DNA of 64,000 nt. Origin: Phoronis australis (taxonomy: Eukaryota; Phoronida; Phoronidae). Position numbers and translations under genes: made by a program. Location of the stretch: positions 171,887-235,886 of the forward strand of contig NMRA01000298.1 in the NCBI GenBank assembly GCA_002633005.1, given 5' to 3'. Below are positions 36,130-49,019 of the stretch, piece after piece (within the stretch, counting starts at the first letter, position 1; the number at the start of each line of letters is the position of its first letter). The notes beneath the pieces are model-generated. The model saw nothing but the letters and a program-made list of their open reading frames with translations. It had not been told where the DNA came from and did not search any database.

Positions 36130-39100
36130 ATATTTTATTGCCACATGGTGTTAGGTCGATTTGATACAAACATATACAGTTTAAGGAAAGAAGGTTTGCT
36201 GATTAATGTTATTGAGCTTAGTACAACCTTGTAACCTGGGTACTGACTCTCCGCCAGCGCATTCCGGACACTACAATCCATTAAATTGCAGTCAGGACAT
36301 GAATGCATCAAAAATTGATCCCTATTAACTCTTTCTCAGCGCCTTAAAACACCGTCTTTGACATGGTAGAAACTAGCTGAAAACATTTAATGACAACCAT
36401 TGAAAATAAATTGATTCCCACATTGCACCATACTTCATGATGACACTTTGTACAATTATGTAGGTTAATTCAGAATTGGCTCAGAGTTACAAATGTATCT
36501 TTACTGTCATGGAGCGAACACAGAGTGTATCAATATAGTTTTTATCGTGTGCAGACAATAGATTGATACACAAATGTGCAAAAATTTGCGCAATTCCAAT
36601 GAATGTTTTACGAAAAGTAAAGATTAATGTTCGGATTTTGTTTGGCCAACCGATATAGTGGACAACTTTTTCATATTTCATTCTTGATTTTTTTGTCGCC
36701 ATCCTGAATTTCATGTTAAATACTCATCGTATCTGAATTTTAACCACACCAGTGTGTGGCGCATCCCTTAAAACCATAGACTACAACCTAACAATATATC
36801 TCTATCACGATTGTTGTGGAAATTATACCAGTTTTTAGTAATTTCGAAACGTTGTTGCTGCCGTCTTGGAAATGACCCAGTTTTAAGCTATTTCCGGTGG
36901 TCATATTTCTAGTAGCTTTTTTCCTGCTAATAAGGGCATAAAATCACTGTAAACCTTTTGACGCAATGTGTTGTGCGTCATGTGGTATAATGACTCGTTC
37001 CAAATGGATGGCGCTTGATTTGGATAAAACGCGAAAAGTGAGATTGGCGACTTTTATTGTCAGTCATGATTACGTTACTTCTGGTGCGAAGGGAGGATCA
37101 AATGCAACAATGCTGTTGACCGGATGGGAGGGTGGGTGAAATGAGAAGCACCTTACAACGATTGCTGGGGCGGGGGGTAAATGCAATATTGAAATGGTTT
37201 TCGAAAGGGGAATGATTTTTTTTTGCATTGAACAGGTGGCATCGTCCCTTTTGCCCTAATCCCGTGACTATGCCAGTGAGCGGGACTATTGAAGAAAGTT
37301 TAGATAATGTTTCCAAGCTAGCCGCAATGAGATCCATGTTATCTAATAGGGTCTAACATGGCTTGTTGCAAAGAAGTGTGAGATGATTAACGTTCTTATT
37401 AATTTTTTTAATTATCAGAAAGTTAAGGTCTAACTTTGCACAAGTTAAGTTGAGAAAGTAAGATATCTGAAATGACCTAGCTCAACTGGCATATTTCAAT
37501 AACTATTTTTTGTTTGTGGATAACTGGTGTTGACGTAAGTGCTAGGCACTTGTGGACGCTGGCGAAACGTAACACTTCGTCAGCGTAATAATTAAGTCTA
37601 CTAGTTTTAACTCAACCGGTTTACTTAAATTATGCAATATTAATCGCACTTACACGATGAAGCGTGATGTTGGCTATCATCTACATTGTCCGTTCGATGG
37701 AACAGTCTTTGATAGACTGTTATAGAAACTTTCCAGGCGCGTCGAACATTCGGCCCCATTGACGTCGGATACAAACGGGCGCATCCTGGTGGGTCTTAAG
37801 TCGACTCGTATTGTTGCAAAACATCGGTGAAGTGTCATAATAGTTCACTTTGAGGTGATTTTATTCTGTAGTTGACTGACTGCGAATAACAAAGTAAAAA
37901 CGTTCAGTTTATGTACATGTACCTCCTGGCAAGCTGTTCGAATAATAGAGATCTATAGTCAGTTGGTAAAAACATCACGTACAGCTACTGGGGCCTGGAG
38001 GGTAATAAGTGTATTCGAAGTCAACGTGGAGATTTGTTTACCTTGTTTTCTGTGTGTAGTTTTTGAGAACTCAAGACAATTGTCTACTATTGTGTGCTGG
38101 AGTACCAGTCCGCCCACTAGTGACAATTTTAGTTTGTTACATTTACCTCAGTATTTTCAAAAGTCCTCAACGTATTTTCACAAAATTTGGAATGTAGACA
38201 TCTATTGCTAAGATGACGCTATTCTGTCGTTTTCGGATGGAATAGAGGTATTTTCCTTCACCTAGTGGCTTTTGTGATGTTTTGCTTCTGATTTTGTCGT
38301 CCAACCCTTTCTCAATCAAAATTGTCTGAGGATGATTTCGAAAATTGGCGAATACATGTTGGTTCTCAGTCTGAAGGAGACGGTTGAAGATGACGACGTC
38401 GACTACAGTGGCGCCTCCTAGTCTTAGTTTTGTTTTTTTGTGCTCATAGCTTATACCGACTCCACGTTCTTTATTAAATTTATAATAAGTTTAGTAGTTG
38501 TAATAAGATGAAGTTAACAATTGACGACCACAACTTTGAGACGGATCCAACGAACAATCTGCCCCTAGTGGCAATTTCATTTTTTCCGTTTTGTTTGTTT
38601 CTCTGAAGTTCCTTGATATATTTTATGAGGTTTGATAAATGACTTTCTGTTAAAAAAATCTATGGCATGTTTCCGTTTTTGGATGGATTAGGTGTTTTTG
38701 AGTCATCTAGTGGCCATTTTATGATACAAATAAACAAACCTAGAAGCACGTCGTCTGCGGTGCATTCGTGGGCGCAATTCAGCGCTCCATGTTGCTCTTG
38801 TTATCTATCAGAAAGCCTTTATCTGCAAATTTCAAAGTGTAGTTGGTGTAATGGGGTAATTTATGCATTGGTATTCTCTGGAGTATTTAGCGCAGGGAAG
38901 TGGCTTCCCTTTGATCCAGACTCAGAGTTGGTAGACAGGATTTCAATTACTGCATGTACATGTACATAGGTGTTAATACATGAAAAAACAGAGAAAGACA
39001 TTCCACTGTCAGCCACTCCCATTGTTTGATTAGTCAAAGTTCAGAAATTCACTTAACCTTTTTGACAACGTCTGGGATCGAAATTCCAACGCCGCTTTAT

Positions 39101-41050
39101 CAGCAGCAGCCACAGGCTTTGTCAAGGTTACAGTTACGAGGTGGGAACCGTACGGAATAGGGTGTCATTACTCATCAATTCATATTTCAAAAATTTTGCA
39201 TTTTCTTCTTAAAACATTGCTACACCTCACTGCACAGCAGTGGTGATTTGACGGCATTATAAAAGCATGAATGCGTTCAAACGTTGTTCATGCCAGTAGG
39301 ATGAAACATACCGAATGCAATACACGAGCTCTGTAGGGTGCGCTGAACTGAACCTGGTCGCCGTCCGGAGAGTTAAGTTAGTGAATTTCAATATGGCGCT
39401 ACTCATTCGAAAGTCAGCTACAGTAGTAATTTATTACATTCTTGTAAATGTCACTGACACCTGAATGTTTACTGAACAACTCTATCAAACGGCATCAAGG
39501 GTCCAATTAATATAGAAAGATGTAAACTTTTGGATGAATGTATGACTTAATACTTCACATTAAGTGTGAAGGTTCTGTATTCAAAAGTTTTTGTCTTCAT
39601 AGGATAGAAAAGCACTGAATTGATTGAAATCATCCCCCCTTGTTGAATTAAGCTATTATATAACATCTCTTGTTCATTTGTTATTTTGCTATTGCACCCT
39701 GTTATTTTTCGCATTTTGGAAACACTCTTGGCTTTTAGAATTAAACAAATTTTGTTGAAACATGTCTGTTATGTGAATTGATAGTATTTCTGTATTAACT
39801 TGCTTATTGATTCATTATGGTATAATCGTAAACCACCAAGAATGGGAGAAGAAGGACTTTTAACGACTCTACTTCTGCGCAATCCAGTTGTAAAATAATA
39901 AAGAAGTTTTATAAACTTCACATCTGAAAAATATAATTATTGTAAAATGGATCGGGCGACCTTTTATTCTAAAGATTTTTTGCTCTTTAAAAAGTAATAG
40001 AGATGAAAATGAGTACCACTTGTTTTTTGATTTGTGAAATTGAGTTTCCGGTGAAATTTGTGAGTGTACGTGTGATGCGTCATTGGCAATGTCTTCTGTC
40101 TTTGTTCTGCGTTGCTATTATTTTTGCAATAAATGCAAATAAGAACTTCAAAAACAAAGTTTTACTGACTGCAAATTCCAACGCAATAGCCAACACAAGA
40201 TCAAATACACCTCATCAGCGCCGTATTGAAATTGGCATTTCATGGCTAGAGTTCTGTGGTAGCAAGTAGTTGTATAAACTAAGGTCTTGTTTTATGAACA
40301 AGTCTGTGTCATCGGGTTTCATATTCAAATCGAAAACACTTTGTCTATACCGATATCTTGTAAATTTAGCAATGACTCGTCACCGGGTTGGATTGACTTG
40401 TAGTGTTACTGGAACTTCTTAGTCTTCTCTTTAACGTGTTTAAGGATATTTTTTCCTAACTGGTGATAACGGTCTATTTTATCGAGATCGAGAGACAGGT
40501 TTTTCCCCGACTTTTTTAAAAATACGGTCTCAGTTCACGTTTGACTGTTCACTAATGCAGTGGGTCATAACTGAGTTGCGCCAAGAGTGGTGCTCATACA
40601 TATTCCATTTCTTATTCAATTCGTGAATTTCCTGCCTTGTTTCCTGAAAGTCATTCTTCGCTATTCATCATCGTAATACATGTAAAGAAATCTTCATGAA
40701 ACGTTGTTTTGATGCTCACGAGGTTTAGGACACAAAAGAAAATGGGCGTTACCAACTTGGGCTATTTTAGTTCACGATTAGAACTTCTCAAAGTGGTGCA
40801 AATTTTAATATTACGTTTATACCGCTGCATTTCAGTGGATCACGATTATGTTACGTTGAAGGGATAGTGAAATAATTTAAGCTCGTCTTTAAAAAATTCA
40901 AAGTTGCCGTTTGAATTAAGTCACCTTTAACCTCTTCACTAGGGCCTCCGTAATCCTTGATGTGACGTCATTATGAACTTATATGTCGTGCGTTGTTATT
41001 AAGCGTCAGAGCAAAACTAAACTGAAGAAAAATCACCATTTCCAAAGTAG
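36130..41050. other. Spacer between the two genes
   Basis: Apart from the dead exon at 37654-37879, no feature is recognised. Several short open frames exist but none shows domain motifs or splice support. Confidence 0.45.
37654..37879 (-). pseudogene. Dead copy of domain 3, exon B
   Basis: It has the same length (226 bp) as exon 47481-47256 and the same splice positions: AG before 37879 and GTAAG after 37654. Aligned stretches include CTCAAAGT and GTCTATCAAAGACTGTTCCA. In the parental frame there are TGA and TAA codons and compensating local frameshifts. It lies in the spacer between the two genes. Confidence 0.85.
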
Positions 41051-41054
41051 ATAT

Positions 41055-41060
41055 TTTATT
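41055..41060 (-). promoter_or_regulatory. Candidate polyadenylation signal of the right gene
   Basis: AATAAA on the minus strand, about 335 bases beyond the stop codon at 41394. It gives a plausible 3' UTR length. The hexamer is common in AT-rich DNA, so this is only a candidate. Confidence 0.35.
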
Positions 41061-41393
41061 GGAAATAAAACAAAGTGGGTGTCTTAAAGCTTTGAATTCG
41101 TTACTACCTGTACGTTGCAGAACTCACGAGTAGATTATACCCAATTTAGAAAATTAACATTGACAAGCATGAGAGTTAGGCAATAACGCAATGAGTAAAC
41201 TACTATTCTAGCTTTGTTTAGTACAAGATCAAAGCCTGAACAAACCAAACCGATTTAACATAAATTTTTAACAATTTGTGTACATTTCCAGTCATCAAGT
41301 ATCTAGAGAGACGGGATCACATGGAACGCCCTACTGTGAGCGTTTCAGACATGAGGTCGGCAATTGCGTCACTTGTTCATTACTGCCCGTGAG

Positions 41394-41539
41394 TTAGTTC
41401 ACAGTGAAGACTTCGTTGACCACCAAACGACAACTGGAATCCCAGCAGGTGTAAGCGTTGTTGTAGCTATAACCAGGACACGTCTGCACATAAAGCCTTA
41501 TGTTATAGCTTCCCGCTGGAAGGTCGCAGAACCCACCAA
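41394..41539 (-). CDS. Right gene, CTHRC1-like domain 3, exon C and stop
   Basis: A 146 bp terminal exon, phase 1 start, with acceptor TTTTTCAG. It encodes GGFCDLPAGSYNIRLYVQTC, then ACTWDSS-like text (AYTCWDSSCRL), then VVNEVFTVN and TAA at 41396-41394. The E-E/N-E strand corresponds to the terminal IIIEEL of CTHRC1, so the protein ends with the domain, as vertebrate CTHRC1 does. The nearest AATAAA downstream is at 41060-41055. Confidence 0.84.
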
Positions 41540-41559
41540 CTGAAAAAGATGTAGGCGTA

Positions 41560-44400
41560 CGATATGCATACCATGGCAGAAATGAAAAGATAATGCCTGC
41601 TCAATTAAGGTTGACAGGTCTTCGTTTTTATTCAAATATCTACAAACGATATATCTGTTATTTTTGCAAATACAGAATCTGAAGAATGTGATTTTTGATT
41701 TTTAATAATTTGTCATTATTTGGTTAACGCGACTATTTATATTTGGTGAAATTTAGCAAAAACGATATATTGATAGTAGATCTACAGTATCAGCAACATG
41801 ATGGAAATATTTCTGTGATGGAAATATTTCTTTGATGTAAACGTTCAAGATCAGAATACAAAAAACTTTTCTAATATTTTCTAAGATATGTTGTACCTGC
41901 GAAAGTATTCACTTGAGTTAATACGATATTACCTCTCATTAAAAGATGATTAGTGAATTGTACGCGCTACCTCTTGGCTGTATCAAAAATACACGGAAGT
42001 ATTCTCCTCCTCCCAACAACAAGATAGGACTCTCCGTGATAATATAACGATGTCGTGAAAATCCGCGATATTTCGTGAATAGACATAAACATAAAAACAA
42101 ATCGTGGTGCGGATTTTCGAATTTGGAATTCAAGGCTGTAAGAATCAAAAATGTGACATGAATTTACCATTTTAAGCATCAATTGATACTCAAGCATTGT
42201 TTCGGATGTGTTAGTGTGTAATTTTTTATCCTGTGTCACGTAGTGGTTCTGTGCAATGCAAAGGCTTTCGATGAAACTTCATGCTCAACAATATTTAAGG
42301 TTATACAGACCTGATCGCCAGGTCTGTGGATTTAACCAACTGTCTAAAACTATAGATTTTGATGCATGAAAAATGAAAAACGAATGCAACTTGAGAAATT
42401 TGAAAGCCTTTTGAATTTCATGATTGACATTGCACCACTTAATAGGACCGTAGAATGCTGGGACTGGGGGGCACGGGCCCCAAAAGAATCTTTCAGGAGT
42501 CTGGGTTAAACCGTGGCAACCGACAAACCCGTGGGGCGAGGACAGTCGCGACGAAAGAAAGACTGCTAAATGCAGATAAGGAAGAAAATTCAACAGAACA
42601 CTTAACAACTCAGTGCATGGTTTACTTTTTGAGGACCCTCGCCAGGACATTGTTTTTTGGGTCGCCGCTTTCGCAACACAGGTCGTCTAAAAGCACTTGA
42701 AAACGTGCACGTAGTGATTCTTGCATATATTTCGAAAAATCGAAAAAAATGTAAAGGGGAGCTTTTGCGGAGCGTCTTAATTTACTGTATTTTTAAATTC
42801 AATAAGTCAAATTTGCGACTTAAAAACCACATTTTTCCAGAGGCCCCTCTCTGGCATCGGAGACAACTGTCTCTTTTTTCGCGAATTGTATGATCTGACA
42901 GATATTTCCAAATATAAATATTTTCATATTGAGGGGCCCCACCCCAGAAGGATTCCATTGATGATATTCAAGTGCCCACCGTTTATGTTTTTATTGATAA
43001 ATTCATAAGGGTCCACTCACGGACAGAGGACCCAAAGTTGGACTCGATTACGTCTAGTTTCCTGAACTCGTGCAACCGACTTTCAAGTTGAGAAAGGTTA
43101 GTTCCTGCACCGTCTTGAGACCACACGACGGTGGAATGAACTTTCACCTTTCCGAGTTTTATGATGTTAACCTTTCATAATTAAGGTGTCCCATTTCAGA
43201 AGGGACCCTCTCCCGGTGGAGCAGTCCAGGAATATGTCCCTTTGTCCCTCTATACATGTAAACCCGACACTGCCAATATTCACAAAGGAAAGCTGAGATT
43301 CCAAATTCATCAAAAACACAAAATATTCGTGCACAGCACAGTACTGTCAAGATACTCAACTCAAACAACCGAAATTGTAAAATAATACAATAAGAATGAA
43401 CGACATCGGAACTGTGGACTTTTGAAGAACGTGGAGACCGCTCTTTGTTTGTTACACAAAAGGACTGTTTCCGATGGTTAGTTATAGAATAATGTTACTG
43501 TTTCCAATAGTATCACAAGAATAGTGTCTCTTTTGAAAATAGTTACTATGAGTTGTTTGTGAGGAATTCCGACATGAAAAAAACACTGCTCTAGAGGCTA
43601 CCATTGGGGTAACCGTGTACAGTATATGTCGAACGAGTGTACTCAAATACAATTATACCACAATATTAGCTTCGAATGGCAAATGCAACCTAGTAATAAC
43701 CCATTTAGTTATCTCCCTAGTGAGATAACATTTAGGTGGGAAACCGAGGCCGGCTTCGAACCCAGGCCTCAAGAGTTTCGGGTAGCCGCCTTTACCACTG
43801 CACCACTCATCGGCTAACGTCATCGAACGTGAAAATAGAATGCATAGATGAGCACGCGCAACAATTGTATGTTTAGCAAAGAGCATTGTACCGACATTTG
43901 TATGCTATGAAAAGTAAGACGCATAATTTCCATAAAAACGATATTTTACTTAAGTGAAAATTTTCTCTCATGTTCTCTCACTTGTAAATCACCGATCTCT
44001 AATTTGAATGCGGGTATCGTGTCGTCGGGATACTTTGACTTGAGCATCAGACCAGTGGTAACCTACTTTAGCAGACAATATTTTTCCGATCGCAGCTTAG
44101 CGGGATAAAATTGTAGTAAGCCATAATAGTTGCTAAACCTTAATTTATAGATTCCCTTTATTTCTGTTTTGTATAGATTTTAAATTGGTTTTGAGTAAAA
44201 GCATTATTTGACAAAAATAGCTCGGCTTTTCTGAAATGGTCACGACCCTGGTTCTCTGACATACAAAAGTAGAAAGTAGTTACAAAGCCGAAGCGAGTCG
44301 AGAAAGGTAAATCGATTCATTGCAATGTTTGTTGTTCAGTGTGTGGTATAAATAGATTACTACATGTTCTCACTCGTTATTCCTCTTATCTAGAGCCGTC
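41560..44400. other. Right gene last intron, proximal half
   Basis: AT-rich intron DNA. At about 42308-42328 a short perfect hairpin (CAGACCTG, five-base loop, CAGGTCTG) is present. A GC-richer patch lies at 42455-42560 and 42935-42955 with runs of G and C. A tRNA-like SINE is listed separately. No gene recognised. Confidence 0.45.
43695..43820 (-). mobile_element. tRNA-like SINE fragment
   Basis: The minus strand has AGTGGTGCAGTGGTAAAGGC (A-box-like) and, about 30 bases on, GGGTTCGAAGCC (B box), the spacing of a tRNA promoter. It is followed by a palindrome, GTTATCTC ... GAGATAAC. No CCA or full cloverleaf is evident, so a SINE head is more likely than a tRNA gene. Confidence 0.6.
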
Positions 44401-44746
44401 CTGGCGATAATTCGCCTAAATCCACTCGGGCTCTAGAATACGGGGGAAAACGACTTTGCCATGGCTGTACTTCTGGAGCAAGTTTTCGGTTATACAGAAT
44501 TGGTTAAACGCACGACACTTTTCATTGTTCACAGTCTTTATTCCGTTACGTTCATACCTGCGGAACAAAACTCTATTCTCAACTGAACATAGATAAAGTA
44601 ACTGATCTAGCGACATAATTAAAAGACACACGATATTTCGAAGCATACTTGTTTCATTCTCAGGTGATACCCCCACAGAGCATAAGCTGATGACACACAC
44701 ATTGGACACGGCGTGTGTGAAATACTGCAAAGAATGCTTAATGAAT

Positions 44747-44775
44747 NNNNNNNNNNNNNNNNNNNNNNNNNNNNN
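44747..44775. other. Assembly gap, 29 N
   Basis: The gap lies inside the left inverted arm of the Penelope-like element, a place where inverted repeats commonly break assemblies. Confidence 0.95.
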
Positions 44776-45194
44776 GGGGTAACAGGAAAGTCACGCAAAC
44801 AAGTGTAACTTGCGGCGCGACCCTGTTTGCTGCTCATTCAAAACAGGCTTCTCAAAAGCAATTAAAAGGGTCTCTAATGCTTTCAATCGTAGCACATCAT
44901 GATCCACGTATATGTAGCGAATTGACGTGTTTTCCACAATTTCTTGACGGGTGACTTTACGTGCGTGACATTGCAGAGAATGGTCTTAGATGGCGCCTTT
45001 TTGAAGATGCATAGATAACCACCGGGGAAGACTGCAAACCGTTTGACCAATGTACCATTGTTTGACGTTTGAACGAAGACATTCGTTCATAGGGCATACA
45101 CATTCATAAACAACACTGCATTGTGCAACGGGACGAACTTTCGCTTTAGAAATGTTATTTTTCATGACCAAATTAGAGGACTTCCTATTCCGAC

Positions 45195-45425
45195 AATAAA
45201 TAATAACATCAAGCAGAGGCAGATTTACAGGGCGTGTTCAGGGGTTAAAACCCACTCCCTCGGGACAGGATCAAAATTAAAAATTAAAAAATGGCCAGAA
45301 AAACGAAATCAGCTACTAAAAACCACAAAATATATTACACGGGAGGGAGGAAAGTCCCTCCCGACCTTCCTTCCGCTCGGCGCTACGCGCCTAGGATTCG
45401 CTCGAATTCCAAACCCCCACCCTTA
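45195..45425. mobile_element. Insertion nested in the Penelope-like element
   Basis: The Penelope frame stops at about 45423 (VSDLRF) and resumes at about 45205 (CRNRKSS). The intervening 230 bases carry a run of AAATTAAAAATTAAAAAATGG and a GC-rich end, CCGCTCGGCGCTACGCGCC. It is probably a short nonautonomous element. Its class is unknown. Confidence 0.55.
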
Positions 45426-45899
45426 CTGAAAACGTAAATCTGACACTGTCGAGGTATCAGGCTTACAAGCTTTAACATTATCCCTAATAATTTTCTTAAT
45501 GGCGTGTTCGTCCTGGATGTAATTATTGGACATGATGACATTTTTGTAAAATTGAATGAGCAGCAAACAGGGTGGCGCCACACTTGTTTGCGTTAATTTC
45601 CTGTTACCCCCCTTCATTAGTCATTTTTTGCAGTATTTCACACTTGCCGTGCCCCACTGTGTATGTCATCAGCTTATGCTCTGTGGCGGTATTACTGCGT
45701 CATTTTATCTTCACTTGAGAATGAAACAAGTATGTTGCGAAATAGCGTGTGTCTTTTAATTATGTCGCTAGGTCAGTTACTTTATCTATGTTCAGTTGAG
45801 AGTAGAGTTTTGTTCCGCAGGTATGAACGTAACGGAATAAAGACTGTGAACAATGAAAAGTGTCGTGCGTTTAACTAATTCTTTATGTAATAATCTATA

Positions 45900-47250
45900 T
45901 ATTTTTCAGCCATTTTGAAATCAAACTCAACTCGTGAATACACCCGTTGCACCGGAGGTGCTTGTACAGCACACCCACATTATAAATCAGGTGTACATGT
46001 ACAAGTAACCATGTAGTAGGCCTGCGTTGAATCTCAGTTACCCAAGGGAACTGAATTTGAACTTCAGACGTTGAAGTGTGTACATTTTTGGGACACACTC
46101 TGTATCATTTCCCCCAGCAACGGGAAACAGGCTCTGTTTCATCTAAGGATTCTGAAACGGCCACAAAAGCACTCATACCAGTCACCTAGGGACCTCACCA
46201 TTCCAAAAAATATACTTCCAAGAATGGCCATTATGAAGTTTTCCCCGAAACTGGATCATAATAAAACAACCTTGCCTTTCAACCAAGAGCAGAGGAATAG
46301 GTACGATTCCACTAATGGAACCCAGCTATAGTTGCTTCACTCAGCTCCCAACTACCTGTCATTACGCTGGCCCTAGACCCATTCTTATTCTCCGTGAAAC
46401 TTTGTTGGTTCACGTCATTCAAATCGTGATGTCGGACGTGGGGTTTTGGTACAAATATGGAGACATACGGAGAACGGGGGAAGGAGGTGGTGATAGCAAG
46501 GGGCAGGTTGGCAAAGTCAAATTGGTTTGGGGCTCCCTAATATTTTTTCCTTCCAGCGGGCCTGGTAAAACATTAATTGGGTACCTTGATCACGTGTTTT
46601 AGTAAACCTTAGGGAAACATAAGATACATCCATAGGAAGACACCGATGTCAAGAACATGGGTAGAATTCGTTTGACGTAAATGTTCAAGACAGAATCTCA
46701 AAACGGTGTTACAATATTGTGAGTTTTCACTTGTTTACGTTTGATGCAAATTTTGAGCTTTCTCATAAAAGTTATGAAATTCATATTTTGATATCGCCTC
46801 GCACAAAAATCGAACACCTTAGTCGCATATACTAGTTGACTTACAGTGACTAATGCATAAAGCAATGTATTCGAAAGTGGTAACTGCAGTGGTCCACTTA
46901 TGGTTGGTCGTACGTCAAATGCAGAGACAATCGGGAATAAAAACTCACTGTGGTCTTAACCTTTCCGGACATTCTTTGCTTATTTTTTCTCGAACACGTT
47001 AAGCTACACCACGGCAAATCTCAAAGAGGTCGTGACACTGAGGCGTGAAATAAGTCGGCAACTGAAGGACCTAGCCAGAACGCCATAATTTGTCTCCGTG
47101 CAACCAGAAAGCACTCAGCCATGGGCTTGCATATACCTTCCTCATACCTGGGGAAGCTGACTGGGCGCATAGGTTTTTTATACTGTGCCATGCCTTTTCA
47201 ATTAGATATAGACGAACCAACTTAAAAAAGTAATGCAAAAATTGCTTGTA
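45900..47250. other. Right gene last intron, distal part
   Basis: No coding region or repeat family is recognised. The open frames present lack domain motifs. Confidence 0.4.
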
Positions 47251-47255
47251 CTTAC

Positions 47256-47481
47256 AAGATGAAGTATGGTGCTGGTTATCATCGACATTGTCTGTTCTGT
47301 GGAACAGTCTTTGATAGACAATAGTAGCAATTTTTCCAGGCGAGGAACATTCGACCCCATTAAAGGTCAGATACCAACGGGCGCAACCGGGTGTGCCGTG
47401 GGTTGACTCCCATTGTCGTAAATCACCGTTGTAATGAACAGATAGTAGACTTTGAGACGACTTCTTATTATAGGTTACCGA
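47256..47481 (-). CDS. Right gene, CTHRC1-like domain 3, exon B
   Basis: A 226 bp exon, phases 0 to 1, with acceptor TTCCACACAG and donor GTAAGT. It reads SLLSVHYNGDLRQWE, then GCARWYLTFNGVECSSPGKI, then QHHTSS. Human CTHRC1 has RWYFTFNGAEC and IHRTSS, so the match is strong through to the exon end. The open frame continues upstream of the acceptor to an ATG at 47553. See the finding on a possible alternative start. Confidence 0.87.
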
Positions 47482-48150
47482 CTGTGTGGAAAGAGAAACA
47501 TATACGCTTGTCAGTAACATTAAGTTCAACACGCTCTGGTAATGTAAGCTCATAGTCCCACAACTGAGCTGATACCAGCAACAGAGCGAATCGTAACGTG
47601 CAATTGCAAGTCAACCCAAAGACTAGACAACTTCCAAACTTAAGCCGCCCGACAACGGGTATGCATCCAATTCCTACGAAACGCAATAGTCTATTTTGAG
47701 AGATGTGCAACACTTGCATAGATAATTTGTACTTTGTGATAAGCGATATAGAATGAAAAGACACTGGGTGTGAGTTACGTAGATATAAGAATCTCGCGAA
47801 AACGCAAGAACACCCACTAATTCGCGAGATACGCCATGTATAACAAGCAAAGACATTAATTACACTTGCTTCCGGAGCGAGTCCATTTTGACAACACAGG
47901 AACACTATCCGGGTCTCTTAAAAGAATTAATGCACACACTTAAGTCTTTGGATGGATGCAGGTTTCATACACACCTACATGTACTCTAGTGACTCAAAGT
48001 CCCATCAAGCATTTGGTCATTTGTTCAAAAAGACCAACATACCACATATCCGTCTATGGATATGCAAATATTTTCTGAATGCCAATAGCCCTACTCAACG
48101 TCAGTAATGATCATGATGAAAATGAGAGGGTGCGTGTGTTTAACACTCAC

Positions 48151-48257
48151 AATTTGCCCGACATGCCCGTTGTCTGTATTGTCGTTCAATGCCCACCACC
48201 ACCACTGGTGAAAGTTGTACTCCGGCAGTCGCTGGACGCTGGCGTCACGTGTCACGA
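48151..48257 (-). CDS. Right gene, CTHRC1-like domain 3, exon A
   Basis: A 107 bp exon, phases 1 to 0, with acceptor TATAACAG and donor GTGAGT. It encodes QRLPEYNFHQ, a run of four tryptophans, then DNTDNGHVGQI. The T-D-N-G motif and the position between an exon C and an exon B identify it as the A part of the third domain. It has no cysteine. The model is less certain than its neighbours because no paralogous copy is available for comparison. Confidence 0.7.
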
Positions 48258-48866
48258 CTGTTATAAATCGAATAGGACAGAGTATGGATTAACTGAAGAC
48301 CAACTCATTACATTCGGTCTAATTTCTTCAGCACAGATGTCGATACTTACATGTATGCTCTGAGGTGCCGGTACATCTGTTGCAACGGACCTTCAACTAC
48401 CTACATTGTTTAACTGCTCTAAAATTGTATACACTTTTCACCAAGAGGAGTCATTTTTTCTACAATCACGATTTCAGTTGACCTTAATGGAACGGCTTAT
48501 TCGCTGTCACATTGTAATCTTAATCAGCGGTGTTTCGAAACTCAGACGCTGTTTTGATAGTTCCCAAGTTGCGTGTCTCATATTTTGTGGTTCTACGTAA
48601 ATATAACTTCATGCTCTGAAATCCTGGATTTCATGTTAGAACAAGTAAAACTTATTAGAGGCAGAGAAGAAACATTTCCATTTACAATGACGTGAATACA
48701 TACGCCAACGAAATACCGTGGAGACCTCCTTAAAGTGTACATGTGCATGTGTAAGCGTTGCCAAGAATGCCTCCCAATAGATGAAAACGTTAAACAACAA
48801 TTATACGAAACATATAGCCAGGAGAATAAATGATGCGCTGATCACAGAGAACAGGGAGTGATTTAC

Positions 48867-49019
48867 CTGCACTGACGTCTAGATCATAGCGGATCTCTTC
48901 GACAATAATTCTGTTTCGCTGATTCCAGCCCGTGTAACCATCCATGCTGCCATGGTACCTGGCGATATGTATCTCAATAGATCTCCGTCCTGCTCCGATG
49001 TTATTGCACAAGCCATCAA
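48867..49019 (-). CDS. Right gene, CTHRC1-like domain 2, exon C
   Basis: A 153 bp exon, phases 1 to 1, with acceptor TTACTCAG and donor GTAAAT. It encodes VDGLCNNIGAGRRSIEIHIA, then GYTGWNQRNRIIVEEI. This is the closest match in the window to vertebrate CTHRC1, which has GLCEGIGAG, STGWN and RIIIEEL. The left gene's equivalent must lie just off the left edge. Confidence 0.9.

Larger units (their letters stand above)
44480..45890 (-). mobile_element. Decayed Penelope-like element with GIY-YIG domain and inverted ends
   Basis: Minus-strand text at 45555-45423 (DEHAIKKIIRDNV, then KACKPDTSTVSDLRF) and 45205-44986 (RNRKSSNLVMKNN, SVVYECVCP, YIGQTVCSLPRWL) reads as the end of a Penelope polyprotein: connector then GIY-YIG endonuclease. 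The reverse transcriptase is not present. About 340 bases at 44495-44840 and 45555-45880 are inverted copies of each other (shared ENETSMLRN and RRYERNGIKTV in opposite strands), like the inverted pseudo-LTRs known from Penelope elements. It lies in the last intron of the right gene. Confidence 0.75.

Noticed and set aside
47553-47905. Open frame overlapping upstream of exon B of domain 3
   Set aside because: It is in another frame and has no motif. The intron reading is supported by the exon A found at 48257-48151.
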